This document shows, piece after piece, positions 46,048 to 53,927 of a stretch of DNA of 64,000 nucleotides (position 1 is its first letter; each line of letters starts with the position of its first letter). Below the pieces are notes generated by a model. The model searched no databases. It was not told the origin of the DNA and saw only the letters and a list, made by a program, of their open reading frames with translations. Both the position numbers and the translations under genes were made by a program. This stretch comes from Dysgonomonas sp. 520 (GTDB taxonomy: Bacteria > Bacteroidota > Bacteroidia > Bacteroidales > Dysgonomonadaceae). The stretch covers positions 1-64,000 of the forward strand of contig NZ_QVMP01000008.1 of the NCBI RefSeq assembly GCF_010501095.1, read 5' to 3'.

Positions 46048-46596
46048 CTAATCAAACAAAACTGCCTCGGATAAAAGCCGCCCTGTCCGGTCTTTTTCCG
46101 ACAACAACAATTCTTCTGCATCAATTCCCCAATCAATATTAATCTCCGGATCGTTCCATATTATTGAGGCTTCATGTTGCGGAGCATACACATTATCAAC
46201 CTTGTACGTGAATATCGCATCCTGGCTGAGAACTACAAAACCATGAGCAAAGCCCCGGGGAACAAATAGTTGCTTTTTGTTGTCTTCGGTCAATTCCACA
46301 GCAACATATTGCCCGAAGGTTGGGGACGATTTTCGAATATCAACGGCAACATCCAACACACTGCCCTTTATTGCCCTCACAAGTTTTGCCTGTGCAAATT
46401 CTCCTGTCTGATAGTGCAAGCCTCTCAACACACCTCGTGTCGATTTAGATTCATTGTCTTGAATAAAGTCTGTTTTCCCCACATATTTTTCAAATTCTTC
46501 CAATCGGAACGATTCCATGAAATAGCCACGATCGTCATTAAAAACACGAGGTTCAATAACCCAAACTCCTTTGATTTTCTGTTCTGTAAATTTCAT
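46048..46596 (-). CDS. rfbC: dTDP-4-dehydrorhamnose 3,5-epimerase
   Basis: Third step of dTDP-L-rhamnose synthesis. From the ATG at 46594-46596 the cupin-fold product has 182 residues: VFNDDRGYFMESFR, LRGLHYQTGEFAQAKLVR (catalytic His), AVDIRKSSPTFGQYVAVEL, FVPRGFAHGFVVLS. An open frame continues upstream but overlaps the DUF3806-like gene and has no similarity to the family, so it is discarded. Confidence 0.94.
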   Translation of the reverse strand: MKFTEQKIKGVWVIEPRVFNDDRGYFMESFRLEEFEKYVGKTDFIQDNESKSTRGVLRGLHYQTGEFAQAKLVRAIKGSVLDVAVDIRKSSPTFGQYVAVELTEDNKKQLFVPRGFAHGFVVLSQDAIFTYKVDNVYAPQHEASIIWNDPEINIDWGIDAEELLLSEKDRTGRLLSEAVLFD

Positions 46597-46604
46597 TATA
46601 TTAC

Positions 46605-47144
46605 TTATTTGCTCTTTTTCCATTCTTCCATATTCTTCTTCACAATCAAAACGATTGCATCCAAAGAGTCTTCCCTGTTTTGCTCCACAGCCTTCCATGC
46701 CGAACTAAACGGAAACAACTGAAAACTATGTTCTCCCGTAGAAACACATGCATAATCGGTTCCATATTCGTCGCTGATTACATTCCATATTGTCTGAAAT
46801 TCTTTATTCAGAAATTTTCCGAAAGCAGCACCTATGGCATTGACAAATTGCTCTTCGTCGAAGAACTTAAAATCGTATTTTTTATTGTTCCACCTGTAAA
46901 GCAATTCATCCAAATCTTTAGCAGAATAGTTCTCCAGGTTTTTATCATCCGGCAATGTGCGCAATAGATCATCGGCATCGCCTAAACAATAATTGATGAA
47001 CTCTTTATCTGCTTCATTCAGATTTATATAATCTTGTTTGACATAATCGACCGTTGTCTTTTTATAATTTACTACCCGTCCTTCCGCTTCAAAAGTTCCG
47101 TCTTCGTAGTCCTTATCGTCCAACTCGTTATATTTCTTAGCCAT
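46605..47144 (-). CDS. DUF3806-like protein inside the rhamnose genes
   Basis: A 179-residue cytoplasmic protein. The C-terminal half has NAIGAAFGKFLNKEF, VISDEYGTDYACVS and FQLFPFSSAWKAVE, like the DUF3806 domain. The N-terminal half is acidic and Asp-rich (NELDDKDYEDGTF). Function unknown. The ATG at 47144 is 2 bases after the rfbA stop and the gene ends 8 bases before rfbC, so it is co-transcribed with both. Confidence 0.7.
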   Translation of the reverse strand: MAKKYNELDDKDYEDGTFEAEGRVVNYKKTTVDYVKQDYINLNEADKEFINYCLGDADDLLRTLPDDKNLENYSAKDLDELLYRWNNKKYDFKFFDEEQFVNAIGAAFGKFLNKEFQTIWNVISDEYGTDYACVSTGEHSFQLFPFSSAWKAVEQNREDSLDAIVLIVKKNMEEWKKSK

Positions 47145-47146
47145 AA

Positions 47147-48010
47147 TCAAATCAATAAACTTAAAATATATTTTCCGTAAGCTGTTTTGTCTAATTTATC
47201 TCCTAAGAGTTTAAGCTGTTTATCATCAATCCATCCGTTGCGCCATGCAATTTCCTCTATACAAGCAATATAAAAGCCTTGCCTGTTCTGAATTGTTTCA
47301 ACAAAATTGCCCGCCTCAAGCAAGCTGTCGCAATTTCCCGTATCCAACCACGCAAAACCTCGTCCAAACAATTCTACCTTCAAACTGTTTTCGCTCAGGT
47401 ATACTTTATTCAAGTCGGTTATTTCGTATTCGCCACGGGCAGAAGGCTTTAGGCTTTTTGCTTTTTCAACCACAGAGCTATCATAAAAATACAAACCCGG
47501 AACAGCATAATTGGATTTCGGTTTTTCGGGTTTTTCTTCCAATGAAATAACCTTGCCATTGTTGTCGAACTCCACAACTCCATACGCCCGGGGATCTTTC
47601 ACATAATATCCGAAAATACATGCGCCTTTTTCTATTTCGGCAGCACGTTTCAGCATGGCAGAAAATCCTTGTCCGTAGAACATATTATCGCCCAAAATGA
47701 GGCAACCGGCTTCACCATTCAAAAAATCGGCTCCCAACACAAAGGCTTGAGCCAAGCCGTTAGGTGTTTCCTGTACAACATAGTCGAACTTCATACCCAT
47801 ATCTTCGCCCGTACCCAGCAATTCACGGAACATGGGCAGATCGCGAGGTGTTGAGATGATCAGAATTTCCCTGATTCCTGCCAACATCAACGTTGATAAC
47901 GGATAATATATCATCGGTTTATCATAAACCGGCATTATTTGTTTCGATATAGCTTTCGATAGTGGGTATAAACGTGTTGCACTACCTCCGGCAAGAATAA
48001 TTCCTTTCAT
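47147..48010 (-). CDS. rfbA: glucose-1-phosphate thymidylyltransferase
   Basis: First step of dTDP-deoxysugar synthesis. The 287-residue product has the nucleotide-binding signature [19 protein letters not shown] (Ala replacing the usual Gly), [41 protein letters not shown] and [15 protein letters not shown]. The length is normal. It heads the minus-strand block and has a -7 element 27 bases upstream. Confidence 0.95.
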   Translation of the reverse strand: MKGIILAGGSATRLYPLSKAISKQIMPVYDKPMIYYPLSTLMLAGIREILIISTPRDLPMFRELLGTGEDMGMKFDYVVQETPNGLAQAFVLGADFLNGEAGCLILGDNMFYGQGFSAMLKRAAEIEKGACIFGYYVKDPRAYGVVEFDNNGKVISLEEKPEKPKSNYAVPGLYFYDSSVVEKAKSLKPSARGEYEITDLNKVYLSENSLKVELFGRGFAWLDTGNCDSLLEAGNFVETIQNRQGFYIACIEEIAWRNGWIDDKQLKLLGDKLDKTAYGKYILSLLI

Positions 48011-48037
48011 CTTGTGTTGTTTAAAATTGTTCTAAAA

Positions 48038-48045
48038 CAAAGATA
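48038..48045 (-). promoter_or_regulatory. -7 element for the rfbA block
   Basis: TATCTTTG on the minus strand, 27 bases before the rfbA ATG. Confidence 0.45.
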
Positions 48046-48154
48046 ATATTTTGTATCAAAAAATAAGAAAAGAAAAAGGCTGAACTATAAATTCAACCTT
48101 TAGAATATTATCACATACCAAATTTGTCTTTGAGTCGCCTTCGCTCCTCGAACG

Positions 48155-48225
48155 TTGTTTCTGAACGAAGTGAAGAATTCGGATATTTTCTGTAACAGAT
48201 CCTTCGTTTTACTCAGGATGACAAA
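48155..48225. repeat. palindromic intergenic repeat between two polysaccharide blocks
   Basis: gtttctgaacgaagtgaaga and cagatccttcg then actcaggatgacaaaac form a degenerate version of the inverted repeat at 42930-43016. It lies after the GT14 gene and before the rfbA promoter. Confidence 0.55.
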
Positions 48226-48264
48226 ACAATTTATACTGTATTCCAAATAGTTAGCATTTGTTTT

Positions 48265-49128
48265 CTAAACACTCAACGGGTTACAACTTTCGTCTCGCAG
48301 ATTGTCAAGACTATTCAGAAAAGAAGAGTCTGTTTCCAAATCAACTTTTCTCACAAACCAAGAATCCGAGTTTTTTATCTTCTCCAAATCACTCATTGTT
48401 AACACCTTGGGGCTTTTACCTTCGTCCGACCAATCTATATATCGGTGTATGTTGTTTATTAAACTGTCTTTTAAGGGAGAATTTACCAAAATAGATTGAA
48501 AATAAAGTTCATCGGGGCAGCCTGTGTGTTGATTAAACTTCACAAAATCGGGATTTTCGGACGTATATTTCAAAGAATATTTCACGGCATCCAGAGTCAA
48601 ACACATCCAACACGAACCGTAATAAGGCGTGAGCGGATATTTGCGTTTGAACTTCAATCTATTCAATATTTTTTTCACAAAACGCTTATTTCTGATATCC
48701 GATTCGGGCAAGAAATACCAGTATTCGTAGCGCTGCCTTATCATTCTATCCCAAGAACTATCTTTCAATAAATGAAAGTCCAAATAGCTTTTTTCGATAT
48801 TGGTAGATAGCTGATTAACAATATAATCCATTGATTTTACAGGATAATCCTGACCACTGATAAACAGAATATGAGAATATTTTATATTGGTATTTAATAT
48901 CTCTTCGTAAGAATTTAGTATTTGTTGCACCTGAGAAAATCTGCCCCAGACAACCTCTACCCTATTCTTCATGAAAGTAACATCTGCGATTATGTCCGAA
49001 AAGTTTGAAATATCAACTCTCGCATCCACATTTATATATACGTCAATTTGAGGATGTTGCAGACATGCAACCAATCTTTTCACTAAGTTTGGTTCACGAT
49101 GAGCGTGGATTAATACAGCAACTTTCAT
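48265..49128 (-). CDS. GT14-type (core-2/I-branching-like) glycosyltransferase
   Basis: A 287-residue protein of the bacterial branch of the beta-1,6-N-acetylglucosaminyltransferase family. Motifs: VLIHAHREPNLVKRLV, VEVVWGRFSQVQ, FISGQDYPVKS, YYGSCWMCLTLDAVKY and CPDELYFQSIL. The donor could be UDP-GlcNAc or UDP-xylose; this is unresolved. It is the last gene of the block that starts at 57395 and is followed by a palindromic repeat. Confidence 0.85.
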   Translation of the reverse strand: MKVAVLIHAHREPNLVKRLVACLQHPQIDVYINVDARVDISNFSDIIADVTFMKNRVEVVWGRFSQVQQILNSYEEILNTNIKYSHILFISGQDYPVKSMDYIVNQLSTNIEKSYLDFHLLKDSSWDRMIRQRYEYWYFLPESDIRNKRFVKKILNRLKFKRKYPLTPYYGSCWMCLTLDAVKYSLKYTSENPDFVKFNQHTGCPDELYFQSILVNSPLKDSLINNIHRYIDWSDEGKSPKVLTMSDLEKIKNSDSWFVRKVDLETDSSFLNSLDNLRDESCNPLSV

Positions 49129-49136
49129 GTTTTTTC

Positions 49137-50198
49137 TTAAGAGTACTTCTTAACAATTTCCAATACCTGCTTTGCCGATTTTTCCCAAGAGTAGTTTTTT
49201 ATTTGTTCCAATCCTTTGATTTTAAGCGTCTCCCGCAAATTTTCATCATTTGCCATTTGGTTCATTTTTGCGGTCATATCGTCGATGTCAAGAGGGTTGG
49301 CATAAAGGACTGCATCACCGCTTATTTCTCGTAAGGCGGGAATATCGGAAGCTATGACCGGACAACCGAAAGTCATAGACTCCAACGGAGGAAGCCCGAA
49401 ACCCTCATACAGACTCGGATAGATGGAAAACAGGGCATTTTGATACATTTTCACCAATTCTTCGTCCGAAATATATCCGGGAAGAACAACATTTTCGCTT
49501 ATTAGCTTCTGCAAATCGGGTGTATTGAATGCCTTAAACTGCATTCCAATGATATAAAGTTTTATAGATTTATCTTCAATCCGGTTAAACGCCTCCACCA
49601 ATCGAATAAAATTCTTACGCGGGTCCATAGACGAAACGGTGAGAATATATTTTTCAATATTCTCCGGACGCTTATATTTCATTATATCTTCTGCCGATGG
49701 CACATCATGAAAAGGAACATTGCTATGAACCACATGTATTTTTTCGGCATCAATCTTCAAGGAATCAACAATTTCCTCTTTCGAAAATTCACTGACAGTA
49801 AGAACGGCATGTGCTTTTTTCCCTATCCGTGGAATCATGAAATGATAGTACCGGTTATAATTTTTTGAGAACCATTGCGGAAACCGCTCATGAGAAACAT
49901 CATGTATTGTAATTATCTGATTATCATAATTGAGAGGCCCACAACCCGAAAAGCTGATTAGCAATGGATTACCAATCTTTTTCAAGTATCTGGGCAGGCT
50001 TATTTGTTCCCACAAATGTGTATCAAGCGAACCACATTCGACAGTTCGGAACGAAAACTTATAATCAGGATTTATTTCTTTTGGCCGGGCTACGAAAAAA
50101 TCCACACCCATTTCGTGCAGCTTGTTGCATATCTCGAAAGCATACCGTTGAATACCTGTTATTTTTTGAGTCAGAAATCTACCATTAACTACAAACAT
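49137..50198 (-). CDS. GT4-type glycosyltransferase (mannosyltransferase-like)
   Basis: A 353-residue GT-B glycosyltransferase. It begins with NGRFLTQKITGIQRYAFEI, typical of a capsule/O-antigen subgroup, and has LTVSSMDPRKNFIRLVEAF and the donor motif YPSLYEGFGLPPLESMTFG (E-G-F-G-L-P-x-x-E). Family members often add mannose or rhamnose; the sugar here is not known. Gaps to its neighbours are 7-8 bases. Confidence 0.87.
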   Translation of the reverse strand: MFVVNGRFLTQKITGIQRYAFEICNKLHEMGVDFFVARPKEINPDYKFSFRTVECGSLDTHLWEQISLPRYLKKIGNPLLISFSGCGPLNYDNQIITIHDVSHERFPQWFSKNYNRYYHFMIPRIGKKAHAVLTVSEFSKEEIVDSLKIDAEKIHVVHSNVPFHDVPSAEDIMKYKRPENIEKYILTVSSMDPRKNFIRLVEAFNRIEDKSIKLYIIGMQFKAFNTPDLQKLISENVVLPGYISDEELVKMYQNALFSIYPSLYEGFGLPPLESMTFGCPVIASDIPALREISGDAVLYANPLDIDDMTAKMNQMANDENLRETLKIKGLEQIKNYSWEKSAKQVLEIVKKYS

Positions 50199-50205
50199 CC
50201 GGTTC

Positions 50206-51054
50206 TTAATCTTTCTGGTTATCTAAAGTCTTATAATATTTTTTGCTGTACCAAGTTCTTTTCAGAAAAAAACGACTGAGGTTTATCCAGAATTTTATCT
50301 TGAATAACTCCCATTTTTTGCATTTTACAGATGCGTCTTCAAAATAGTCGGATTGTGAAATTATATTGAAGTATCGCTTCTTTTGCAACATTCCATTTTT
50401 CAGGTGTTCTACGTGGTGTGTTACCATTTTCGATTTAGGAAAAGCATAAAACCGCCTCTCTTTGTTATGCACATAAGGGTACTTCAACACATAGCTGGGC
50501 ACATGTACGGGCATATTTTCCTCTATCGAGATTGATTTGTCCTGATGATCGCGCATATAGTTGGACACATAACACTCCGGAAAACGTCCAAAATCGAACA
50601 AGTCGGGATTTTTTTTGATGTAATCGGACTTGATAATCGCAAAATCCGTTGCCACCGATATATATTTATCGTACCAATCGGCGCTAGCCCATACGATATC
50701 CGAATCAGTCAATATCTTAGTATATTTCGATATAAGGCTGTCTCCATAGAGCCATGTGTCAGCCTCTAACACCAAGGTGAAATCACAATTTGCCGGAATA
50801 AATTTCGCTCCCTCTTTCAATAGCTGCGAGTTACCTTTCAGATGCCCTTCGTTGGCTTCCAACACAACCAACTTATTGATATACGGATATAAAGATTCGT
50901 CAACAACATACCCTTTCGATTTTCCGTTGCTGACAACTATCACGAAATACTCATTTTCGGTCCAAGTATCGGCAATGATTTTCAGGTTGTATTTCAAATC
51001 TTCAATCCTGTCGTAAACTCTTATAAGAACTGCTATTTTTATTTTGCTATCCAA
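50206..51054 (-). CDS. GT-A-like glycosyltransferase
   Basis: A 282-residue protein with a GT-A start (IAVLIRVYDRIEDLKYNL) and FTLVLEADTWLYGDSL, where Glu-Ala-Asp sits at the position of the metal-binding D-x-D. The C-terminus is basic and aromatic. The family was not firmly identified. Its start overlaps the hddA stop by 16 bases, and the next gene follows after 7 bases. Confidence 0.72.
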   Translation of the reverse strand: MDSKIKIAVLIRVYDRIEDLKYNLKIIADTWTENEYFVIVVSNGKSKGYVVDESLYPYINKLVVLEANEGHLKGNSQLLKEGAKFIPANCDFTLVLEADTWLYGDSLISKYTKILTDSDIVWASADWYDKYISVATDFAIIKSDYIKKNPDLFDFGRFPECYVSNYMRDHQDKSISIEENMPVHVPSYVLKYPYVHNKERRFYAFPKSKMVTHHVEHLKNGMLQKKRYFNIISQSDYFEDASVKCKKWELFKIKFWINLSRFFLKRTWYSKKYYKTLDNQKD

Positions 51055-52073
51055 GTTTCAAGTCCTTTTTTTGTGTATGTATACGGCTGAACATGTCCGC
51101 CCCCGCCCAGTTTGTTTAAAGCCTGAGTTACGGAATAACGGGTATTCAAAGGGCAATAGAAGAAAACGAAACCTCCACCTCCGGCTCCGGATATTTTACC
51201 TCCGATGGCTCCGGCTTTGATTGCCGTTTCATATATTTCTTCGAAAAACGGCGTGGAAATACCATCGGCCATAGCTTTTTTATACGCCCAACCCTCGTGT
51301 AAAATATATCCTATATCGTCGAGCTTGCCTTTCAATATTGCCTCTTTTATTTCGGTAGCCTGCTGTTTTATACGGTGCATGGCCTCGATAGACTGATTTT
51401 TCTTATTGGTCACATTTTTTTGTTGTTCAATAATAATGTCTCCCGAATTGCGGCTCGAATTTGTGTAATATAATAATATGTTGTTAGACAACTCATTTAT
51501 AAGTTCATTTCTTATTCTCAGGGGGTTGACAATAACTTTGTCGTCTCCAAAAAACTCCATGAAGTTGAACCCGCCGAAAGTTGCGGCATATTGGTCTTGC
51601 TTGCCTCCGGCCTGTTTCAGGTCAACACGCTCAATTGTGTATGCAAGATATGCAATGTCGTATTCGCCAAGGGGAAGCCTCAGCCATTCGGTATATGCTC
51701 CGAGCATTGCAACCGCAAAGGTGGATGATGTGCCCAATCCCGAACCGAAAGGCACTTCAAGATTGCATGTCAAGGTGAAAGACAGAGGTTTATGTACATA
51801 ATCTTTTACTATCCTGTTATATATACCTTTCATCAGATCGGCTTTGCCTCCGTCGATAGGGAGATATTCGAGCGAATCGTATTCGTAGTATTCGTTATGT
51901 GCCGGAATAGTAAACACAATTTTACCATCGTTGCGAGGCTCAATGCTGGCATGAGCATAGAGACTTATTGTTGCATTTAAAATACAGCCTCCATATATGT
52001 CGGAATATGGAGAAACATCCGATCCTCCTCCTGCCAATCCTAACCTGAAAGGTGCTCTGCTTCTTATTATCAT
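51039..52073 (-). CDS. hddA: D-glycero-alpha-D-manno-heptose 7-phosphate kinase
   Basis: GHMP kinase that phosphorylates C1 of the alpha-heptose 7-phosphate in the GDP-heptose route. The 344-residue product starts IIRSRAPFRLGLAGGGSDV, has the ATP-binding PFGSGLGTSSTFAVAML and motif 3 KISGAGGGGFVFFYCP. It lies with gmhA, gmhB and hddC, which together make GDP-D-glycero-alpha-D-manno-heptose. Confidence 0.9.
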   Translation of the reverse strand: MIIRSRAPFRLGLAGGGSDVSPYSDIYGGCILNATISLYAHASIEPRNDGKIVFTIPAHNEYYEYDSLEYLPIDGGKADLMKGIYNRIVKDYVHKPLSFTLTCNLEVPFGSGLGTSSTFAVAMLGAYTEWLRLPLGEYDIAYLAYTIERVDLKQAGGKQDQYAATFGGFNFMEFFGDDKVIVNPLRIRNELINELSNNILLYYTNSSRNSGDIIIEQQKNVTNKKNQSIEAMHRIKQQATEIKEAILKGKLDDIGYILHEGWAYKKAMADGISTPFFEEIYETAIKAGAIGGKISGAGGGGFVFFYCPLNTRYSVTQALNKLGGGGHVQPYTYTKKGLETWIAK

Positions 52074-52091
52074 TGTCTAAAGATATACATA

Positions 52092-52685
52092 TTACTTCTT
52101 GCCGAACATTTTTTCCTCTATCACTTCGCAAATAATATGCCCTATTGTGATGTGCGATTCCTGAATCCGTGGCGTATCCGACGATGGAACATTAATGGTG
52201 ATATCTGCCAATTGCTTCAGTTTTCCACCCGATTCACCCGTAAAGGCTATTGTTTTAAGTCCCAACTCTTTACTTTTTTCAAATGCTTTCACTATATTCT
52301 CCGAATTGCCCGATGTGGATAATCCGACCAAAACATCTCCTGCCCTACCTATTCCGCTAATCAAACGGGAGTAGACCATGTTGAACGAATAATCATTTGC
52401 TACGGCTGTCAGAAACGATGTATTACAATGAAGGGCATCCGCCGAAAGTGGTTGCCTGTCGAAATAGAAACGTCCGGACAGCTCTGCGGCCAAATGCTGA
52501 GCATCGGCTGCACTCCCTCCATTGCCGCAAAAATAGACGGAACCGCCATTTCGCAAACATTCAAGTATGGTATCAATGGAACTTTCAATCTTTTTCTGTA
52601 ACTCAACATCCTCAATGATAAGTTGTTTCACAGCAATCGATTCCTTTAACCTTCGAGATATTATATTCATTTCATTACTTGGCAT
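52092..52685 (-). CDS. gmhA: phosphoheptose isomerase
   Basis: Converts sedoheptulose 7-phosphate to D-glycero-D-manno-heptose 7-phosphate. The 197-residue SIS-domain protein has FCGNGGSAADAQHLAAEL, GLSTSGNSENIVKAFE and the active-site His in ESHITIGHIICEVIE. It overlaps gmhB by 11 bases and precedes hddA by 18. Confidence 0.93.
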   Translation of the reverse strand: MPSNEMNIISRRLKESIAVKQLIIEDVELQKKIESSIDTILECLRNGGSVYFCGNGGSAADAQHLAAELSGRFYFDRQPLSADALHCNTSFLTAVANDYSFNMVYSRLISGIGRAGDVLVGLSTSGNSENIVKAFEKSKELGLKTIAFTGESGGKLKQLADITINVPSSDTPRIQESHITIGHIICEVIEEKMFGKK

Positions 52686-53223
52686 TTGTTATTATTGCAA
52701 ACTTATATAGATTATCGCAATATAAGTCAACTTCTTCATATATTTTATCATTCCGGGAGTATTTATCTCCCACCAAAACGGTATACATACCCAATTTCTG
52801 ACCGAATTCCATATCAGACTTGCTGTTACCTACCATCACAGACTGCCTGAAATCGACAAACGGATAATCAGCCTGAGCCTTGAAAGCCATGCCAGTGTTG
52901 GGTTTACGGTTAATTGACTCCGGCTTTAAGTCTGTGCAATAATATATTGATGATATATTTCCACCAACGGAGGCTATACTTTCCAACATTGCGTTGTGTA
53001 TATCGGCAAGGTCGTTTTCAGTCATTTTTCCTCTGCCAACACCTCGTTGATTTGTTATGATAAAGATATATTCAAATTTTTCGGATAAAATTGCGATAGC
53101 TTCCTGCGCTTTTTCTTCGAATATCCACTCCGAAATATTTTTCACATAATCGTTTTTGCGCTCAACATTTATTACGCCGTCTCTATCGAGAAACAAATAT
53201 TTATATTTTTCGAATTGCGTCAT
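52675..53223 (-). CDS. gmhB: heptose 1,7-bisphosphate phosphatase, zinc loop missing
   Basis: HAD-IIIA phosphatase removing the 7-phosphate of heptose bisphosphate. The 182-residue product has FLDRDGVINVE (Asp13 and Asp15), ITNQRGVGRGKMT and a Lys in NRKPNTGM. The E. coli zinc-binding loop (Cys-x-His ... Cys-x-Cys) is reduced to YYCTDLKPESINRKP with one Cys, and motif IV reads VGNSKSDME, Asn in place of the first Asp. It overlaps hddC by 4 and gmhA by 11 bases. The other heptose genes beside it support the call. Confidence 0.85.
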   Translation of the reverse strand: MTQFEKYKYLFLDRDGVINVERKNDYVKNISEWIFEEKAQEAIAILSEKFEYIFIITNQRGVGRGKMTENDLADIHNAMLESIASVGGNISSIYYCTDLKPESINRKPNTGMAFKAQADYPFVDFRQSVMVGNSKSDMEFGQKLGMYTVLVGDKYSRNDKIYEEVDLYCDNLYKFAIITNAK

Positions 53224-53927
53224 AAATCAAATTTCAAGAAATCGCTGTTTGCTTTCTCATAATCTTCCGGAATACCGATGTCTATGAAGTATGAGTCTTG
53301 TATCAATCCGTATATTTTTGTATCGCCGATATGACTTTCCAGAATATCTTTCTCGAAAGAAAATCTACGGGGTAAGGGATATTTCGTTAAAACAGACTTG
53401 TTTATCAAATAAATACCTCCATTTATTAAACCTTTCTCACAGAATTGCTTTTCATTAAAAGCCCTGATCCTGTTGTGCCGATCTAATTCAACGGTTCCGT
53501 AGCGGTCAAAGTTTATCATAGGTTTTAATGCCACTGATATTTCCGCTTTTTCCCGCAAATGAAAGTCTAAGAGTGAGTTTGTATCGACATCGAAAAAAGT
53601 ATCACCATTCAGAACAAAAACGTTTTCCGACTCTGTTTTCTGAAAAGCGTATCCGATTGCCCCACCTGTGCCTAGAGGTTCGTCTTCCACTACGTAAGAT
53701 ATCTTTACACCAAATTCATTTGTTGTAAGCCATTCTGCAACAATTTCCCACTTATATCCTAAAGATAAAACGATATGAGTAAAACCCTGCGCTTCCAGAT
53801 ATTTTATCACATAATACAGAAAAGGCTTCCCTGCAACCTCTGCCATACATTTCGGAACGTCTTTCACTACATTTTGTAGTCTCGTCCCAAATCCTCCTGC
53901 CAATACGATACATTCTTTCAGACTCAT
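53220..53927 (-). CDS. hddC: D-glycero-alpha-D-manno-heptose 1-phosphate guanylyltransferase
   Basis: Nucleotidyltransferase that makes GDP-heptose. The 235-residue product has LAGGFGTRLQNVVKDVPKCM, VLNGDTFFDVD, and a C-terminal IDIGIPEDYEKA. The family also includes glucose- and mannose-1-phosphate enzymes; assignment to heptose rests on hddA, gmhA and gmhB next to it. It overlaps the Wzy-like gene by 4 bases. Confidence 0.87.
   Translation of the reverse strand: MSLKECIVLAGGFGTRLQNVVKDVPKCMAEVAGKPFLYYVIKYLEAQGFTHIVLSLGYKWEIVAEWLTTNEFGVKISYVVEDEPLGTGGAIGYAFQKTESENVFVLNGDTFFDVDTNSLLDFHLREKAEISVALKPMINFDRYGTVELDRHNRIRAFNEKQFCEKGLINGGIYLINKSVLTKYPLPRRFSFEKDILESHIGDTKIYGLIQDSYFIDIGIPEDYEKANSDFLKFDL

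Noticed and set aside
46597-46698. N-terminal extension of rfbC
   Set aside because: It overlaps the DUF3806-like gene in another frame and has no similarity to the epimerase N-terminus; MKFTEQ at 46596 is normal.
52409-52618. Several frames overlapping gmhA on both strands
   Set aside because: gmhA has complete SIS motifs; the others are shadows.
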